Assembly (NCBI GenBank): GCA_900660155.1
Contig: CABFPE010000537.1
Coordinates: 24,108 to 88,107, forward strand
Origin: Hofstenia miamia
Taxonomy: Eukaryota; Xenacoelomorpha; Acoela; Hofsteniidae
Length of the DNA stretch: 64,000 nt
Reading direction: 5' to 3'
This document shows positions 60,425 through 64,000 of this stretch, piece by piece. The stretch's first letter is position 1. Each line of letters opens with the position of its first letter. The notes beneath the pieces are model-generated. The model was not told the origin of the DNA. It worked only from the letters and a program-made list of their open reading frames with translations, and did no database searches. The position numbers were made by a program, and so were the translations under genes.

Positions 60425-60649
60425 GTGTCTCCAGTTCATTTGCGTGTGTTGGAACGACTTTTCAGCAACAATGGGTTGATTTTATCTAAACTTCGCCGCA
60501 AGATAAAGCCTAGTGTCCTACAATGCATTGTCTATATAAAGAGCCACAATCAGATGCAAAGTTTAATGAAAAAATTGCGAATTCCTCCATGTGGAGGGGA
60601 AAACGTTGCACCCATAGAAGAACATTTTTGTGAATGCGATTCCGATTAA
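60425..60649 (+). mobile_element. hAT transposase C-terminal (dimerisation) fragment
   Basis: The frame begins SPVHLRVLERLFSNNGLILS, then KLRRKIKPSVLQCIVYIKSH. This corresponds to SxxxERLFSxxGLILxxxRxxLxPxxxxxLxxIKxN at the end of hAT transposases. About 40 codons of homology remain, then 30 codons of unfamiliar Cys/His-containing sequence. No catalytic domain upstream, so it is a fragment. It lies 300 bp before the hAT-like element at 60965 but outside its target duplication. Confidence 0.6.
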
Positions 60650-61222
60650 AATTGTCATTGCTTATTAATATTATCATGATCATTGTTTTGAATATTATTT
60701 TATATGCACTATTACATTTTTTTATTTTATTAATTTGGTTCTTGCGGGGCGGGGTGGGTTGCGGGAGTAGAATTATATCCCCGCAACAAACCTGTCTGTG
60801 TGGCACTGAAATAATGTTGGAACCAAAATTTAAAACCAAAAATGATATCGAACAGAACATCTTAGAGTACATTTTCCATCGATATCTGAATAGTTCTTGA
60901 AATCCGTAGTATAAATATTTTGGATTTAGAAAGGTTAATATGAATTATATGAATTTTACTAATACAAGGTTGCAGTGGATCTGGATTTAGACATGGATCG
61001 ATCCAATCCATGGATATGCACTGCATATGGATCAGAAAATGTATTTTATGGATATTCATGGATCATTGTGAATCAAAAATGATGGCTAACAGATAAATTT
61101 TTTCATTCTTATGGTGTAAATTTTTGAAGTTTTGAAATGAACAAGGAAAATAACATCACAACCACGTTTTTGTACAAATCTGAACACATAATCAGTGAGT
61201 ATCAATCAAATTACCCTATGGG

Positions 61223-63265
61223 ATCTACTTACATGTTTGGTACAATAATCAAAATATTAGCCCTTGCTTAAAACACCACGTGCATTGACAGTTATGTGTA
61301 ATTTTCTGTCTCTTTTTTTATATTGCTCAAAATAATTGACAATCAATTTGCCTGGAGCATTAACGTAATCCAATCATGTGTGGTCAAGTTGAGAAAAGTA
61401 GAGGAAGAAACTAAGACTGAACATTAAAATAAATATTAATTGTACAACACATGATTATGATTAATTAATTAGTTGTAAAATTATAATGCAGTATTTTTTC
61501 ATATTAATTAATTTGGCAAAAGGTGAAAGGCCGAAATTACAAACGCTAATTAAGGCAGAAGTGCGTAATTGGCAGACGAAAGAAAATCAGAAAATTGGAA
61601 ATTGTCAACAACTTAGATTAACAGGTACTAGTCAAATATTTGACTGTTTATTATTTTTCCACTATAAAATTTGTGCAATTTATCATTTTGGGTGATGGCT
61701 TTAATTCATTGGATTTACTTTGCTTTTCTTTGTCAGGTTATTTTATTAATTGTCATGGAAAGCTAAATGTTCGAGCACTAGGGTATTCGAGACGGTGGTT
61801 CACGACTCCAGTTAACGGGAGCTTCGTAATGGCTTAGCACTAACATTAATTTGTTCGCCATTCAAACGGCTGTGCGGCTGACAGCTGGTGCTTACCCGAT
61901 GTGCTCCTAAGTTAGGTATAAGGATAGGGGTTTTTATTCGTATTAGCTTTCCTATCGTTCATTGTTCGTATTATTACATTTATTACATCATGTTCTTTCA
62001 TNACACAAACAAATAAAAAAGGTGTGAAGTGAAATTGAAAAAAAGTACACGAACGGTGATACTATTTTCCGGAATAAACGACATAGTATGGGGTGAGTTA
62101 TGGAGTGCTCAATACAGATACTATGATGTTATGCAAAGAGTGGACATTATAACGATGATATGATTGGGAAAGAATGATCCAGATCAAATAACGCAAGAAG
62201 AGGTAAGAAATAACATAAGTGCATTCTATGATGAAGCTTCAATATCAAAATCATTGAGGTCCACATATGAATTTTTCTATCCTAATACGACAGTACGCCT
62301 GGAACTAGCACATACAAGCAGGGTAGACGCCATGATGACGCTCATGATAGTGATTAAAGGTTTGAAATTGTATGAAAAGTATTATGAAAAATTCAGATGT
62401 TTTGAAATGAACAAGGAAAATAACATGTCTACAATTTCAAACAAGTTGAAAAATCCTATGTTTCTAAGACATAAGAAAATGGTGACATCTACTTACATGT
62501 TTGGTACAATAATCAAAATATTAGCCCTTGCTTAAAACACCACGTGCATTGACAGTTATGTGTAATTTTCTGTCTCTTTTTTTATATTGCTCAAAATAAT
62601 TGACAATCAATTTGCCTGGAGCATTAACGTAATCCAATCATGTGTGGTCAAGTTGAGAAAAGTAGAGGAAGAAACTAAGACTGAACATTAAAATAAATAT
62701 TAATTGTACAACACATGATTATGATTAATTAATTATTTGTAAAATTGTAATGCAGTATTTTTTCATATTAATTAATTTGGCAAAAGGTAAAAGGCCGAAA
62801 TCACAAATGCTAATTAAGGCAGAAGTGCGTACTTGGCAGATGAAAGAAAATCAGAGAATTGGAAATTGTAAACAACTTAGATTAACAGGTACTAGTCAAA
62901 TATTTGACTGTTTATTATTTTTCCACTATAAAATTTGTGCAATTTATCATTTTGGGTGATGGCTTTAATTCATTGGATTTACTTTGCTTTTCTTTGTCAG
63001 GTTATTTTATTAATTGTCATGGAAAGCTAAATGTTCGAGCACTAGGGTATTCGAGACGGTGGTTCACGACTTCAGTTAACGGGAGCTTCGTAATGGCTTA
63101 GCACTAACATTAATTTGTTCGCCATTCAAACGGCTGTGCGGCTGACAGCTGGTGCTTACCCGATGTGCTCATAAGTTAGGTATAAGGATAGGGGTTTTTA
63201 TTCGTATTAGCTTTCCTATCGTTCATTGTTCGTATTATTACATTTATTACATCATGTTCTTTCAT
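61223..63265 (+). repeat. 779-bp duplication (about 98-99% identical) adjoining an N
   Basis: Copy 1 is 61223-62001 and copy 2 is 62487-63265; about a dozen substitutions are visible. Copy 1 ends exactly at the N (62002). Upstream of both, a further 27-bp match (61132-61158, 62399-62425) precedes unrelated sequence. Either two alleles joined in series or two diverged copies; the N favours the former. Confidence 0.8.
62164..62535 (+). other. 123-codon frame inside the hAT-like element, unrecognised
   Basis: The frame MGKNDPDQITQEEVRNNISA and later STYEFFYPNTTVRLELAH, then LKLYEKYYEKFRCFEM, has normal protein-like composition, unlike the random frames nearby. I do not recognise a family. A TGA lies just before the ATG. 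Its last 16 codons run into the duplicated unit. It could be a fragment of the element's own lost gene, a captured host exon, or chance. Confidence 0.3.
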
Positions 63266-64000
63266 CTAGCCCTCATAGGAAATTACAAAACTAGTTTGTG
63301 TTATTTTGTATAGATTTCATTATGTGTAGTTACCAGCAGACCTAAGTACCATCGACTTCCCCTTTTTTCTATGACCGCATTGGTTGTTCCCATGTACTTT
63401 AGGTTAACATGTATTGATTTATATGTAAGGATATTATATGTAAGGAATCATAACAAAGTCGATAACTAGAGTTAAGCGAATGCCTTGTCATTATTCTATT
63501 TATACATGAATCTTCCTTTTAAAAAATGAATTTTTTATTGCAGTTTTATCTTCTATTTGAGCGAATCAGTTACCGTAGCTTTCCTAAACTCCTAACCATG
63601 TGGACCCTATGGATCATTTGTGGATCAATCCATGTATTTTTTGTGGATTAGATTGGATATGGATCGGAAACTATCCGATCCATGACAACCCTGACTAATA
63701 GAGTGTGGTTTGAGGATGAGGGGTTTTTATATAGTTTCTGAATAACATAAAAAATAATGAATTAATGTCAATATTTTAGTCTGAGTCTGACCCAATGAAA
63801 AATAAAACGTTTTATATCAGTTTTATAGTGGCATAACCCATTGTAGGATGTACATGTCAACGTACGTCTTGTCAATGTCTTATAAATCACCAAATCTAAA
63901 TGTTACTGAATGCCATCTTGTGTCCACAAACAATATTATAAAGCGTCTTCTGGACATCAGTTTGTTCAGATTGTCTAATGGGACAGATCAGTAAACCGTA

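Larger units (their letters stand above)
60965..63693. mobile_element. hAT-like non-autonomous element with TIRs and ACTAATA target duplication
   Basis: The left end CAAGGTTGCAGTGGATCTGG and right end ...GATCCATGACAACCCTG are inverted over the first dozen bases (CAAGGTTG/CAGGGTTG), and both terminal 100 bp are full of ATGGATC-type short repeats. ACTAATA directly flanks both ends (60958-60964 and 63694-63700), a 7-bp exact duplication close to the 8 bp of hAT. The interior contains two near-identical 779-bp stretches (61223-62001, 62487-63265) separated by an N at 62002, so the real length may be about 1.5 kb, with or without the 0.5-kb middle part. No transposase is visible. Confidence 0.65.

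Noticed and set aside
61486-63101. Pairs of 65-69-codon frames conserved between 61.5-61.8 and 62.7-63.1 kb
   Set aside because: Their similarity simply reflects the 779-bp duplication; the diverged copy at 45 kb does not keep them.

Overview
This is an AT-rich, intron-bearing animal (metazoan) nuclear scaffold, very probably from an invertebrate. The evidence is a class A GPCR split by an intron, a single-exon secreted glycoprotein gene, and a dense bed of metazoan transposons: CR1/L2-type and R2-like LINEs, Penelope-like elements with GIY-YIG endonuclease, Ty3/gypsy-type LTR fossils, Tc1/mariner, hAT and PIF/Harbinger-type elements. There is no operon structure, no bacterial gene organisation, no CRISPR array, and I found no rRNA or tRNA. 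Base composition and repeat types would fit a cnidarian or a spiralian, but the sequence alone does not settle the phylum.

Layout. 0-0.4 kb: fragment of a Cys/His-rich protein running off the window edge. 0.8-2.2 kb: LINE remnant. 3-6.8 kb: two LTR-retrotransposon fossils of one family. 7.6 kb: hAT C-terminus. 11.1-11.9 kb: broken paralogue of the secreted protein gene found at 51 kb. 14.6-16.4 kb: PIF/Harbinger-type TIR element holding a 1000-N gap. 16.6-17.4 kb: an array of 22-bp palindromes, then a Penelope-like remnant. 17.8 kb: hAT MITE. 18.3-20.2 kb: the GPCR gene. 22.4 and 23.5-24.2 kb: two LINE remnants. 28-32.5 kb: LTR fossil with an apparent tandem duplication at an N. 32.6-33.6 kb: Penelope endonuclease interrupted by a mariner-like element. 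34-36.9 kb: a duplicated flank around an N-bounded insert. 38.6-41.4 kb: LTR fossil with gag, protease and a 3' LTR. 41.6-44.8 kb: two LINE pieces and an integrase fossil. 47.6-48.6 kb: hAT transposase remnant. 50.9-52.8 kb: the 607-residue secreted FG-GAP-like gene. 53-56.3 kb: three Tc1/mariner remnants and a foldback MITE. 58.9-63.7 kb: hAT MITE, LINE, hAT C-terminus, and a 2.7-kb hAT-like element with a clear target-site duplication.

Only two genes look intact: the GPCR (two exons, about 300 residues) and the 607-residue secreted protein. Nothing suggests they act together. The most notable biology is the secreted FG-GAP-like protein and its decayed paralogue 40 kb away in the same orientation. 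Four single-N or short-N gaps are flanked by near-identical duplicates, which look like assembly errors rather than biology; anyone annotating this scaffold should allow for this.
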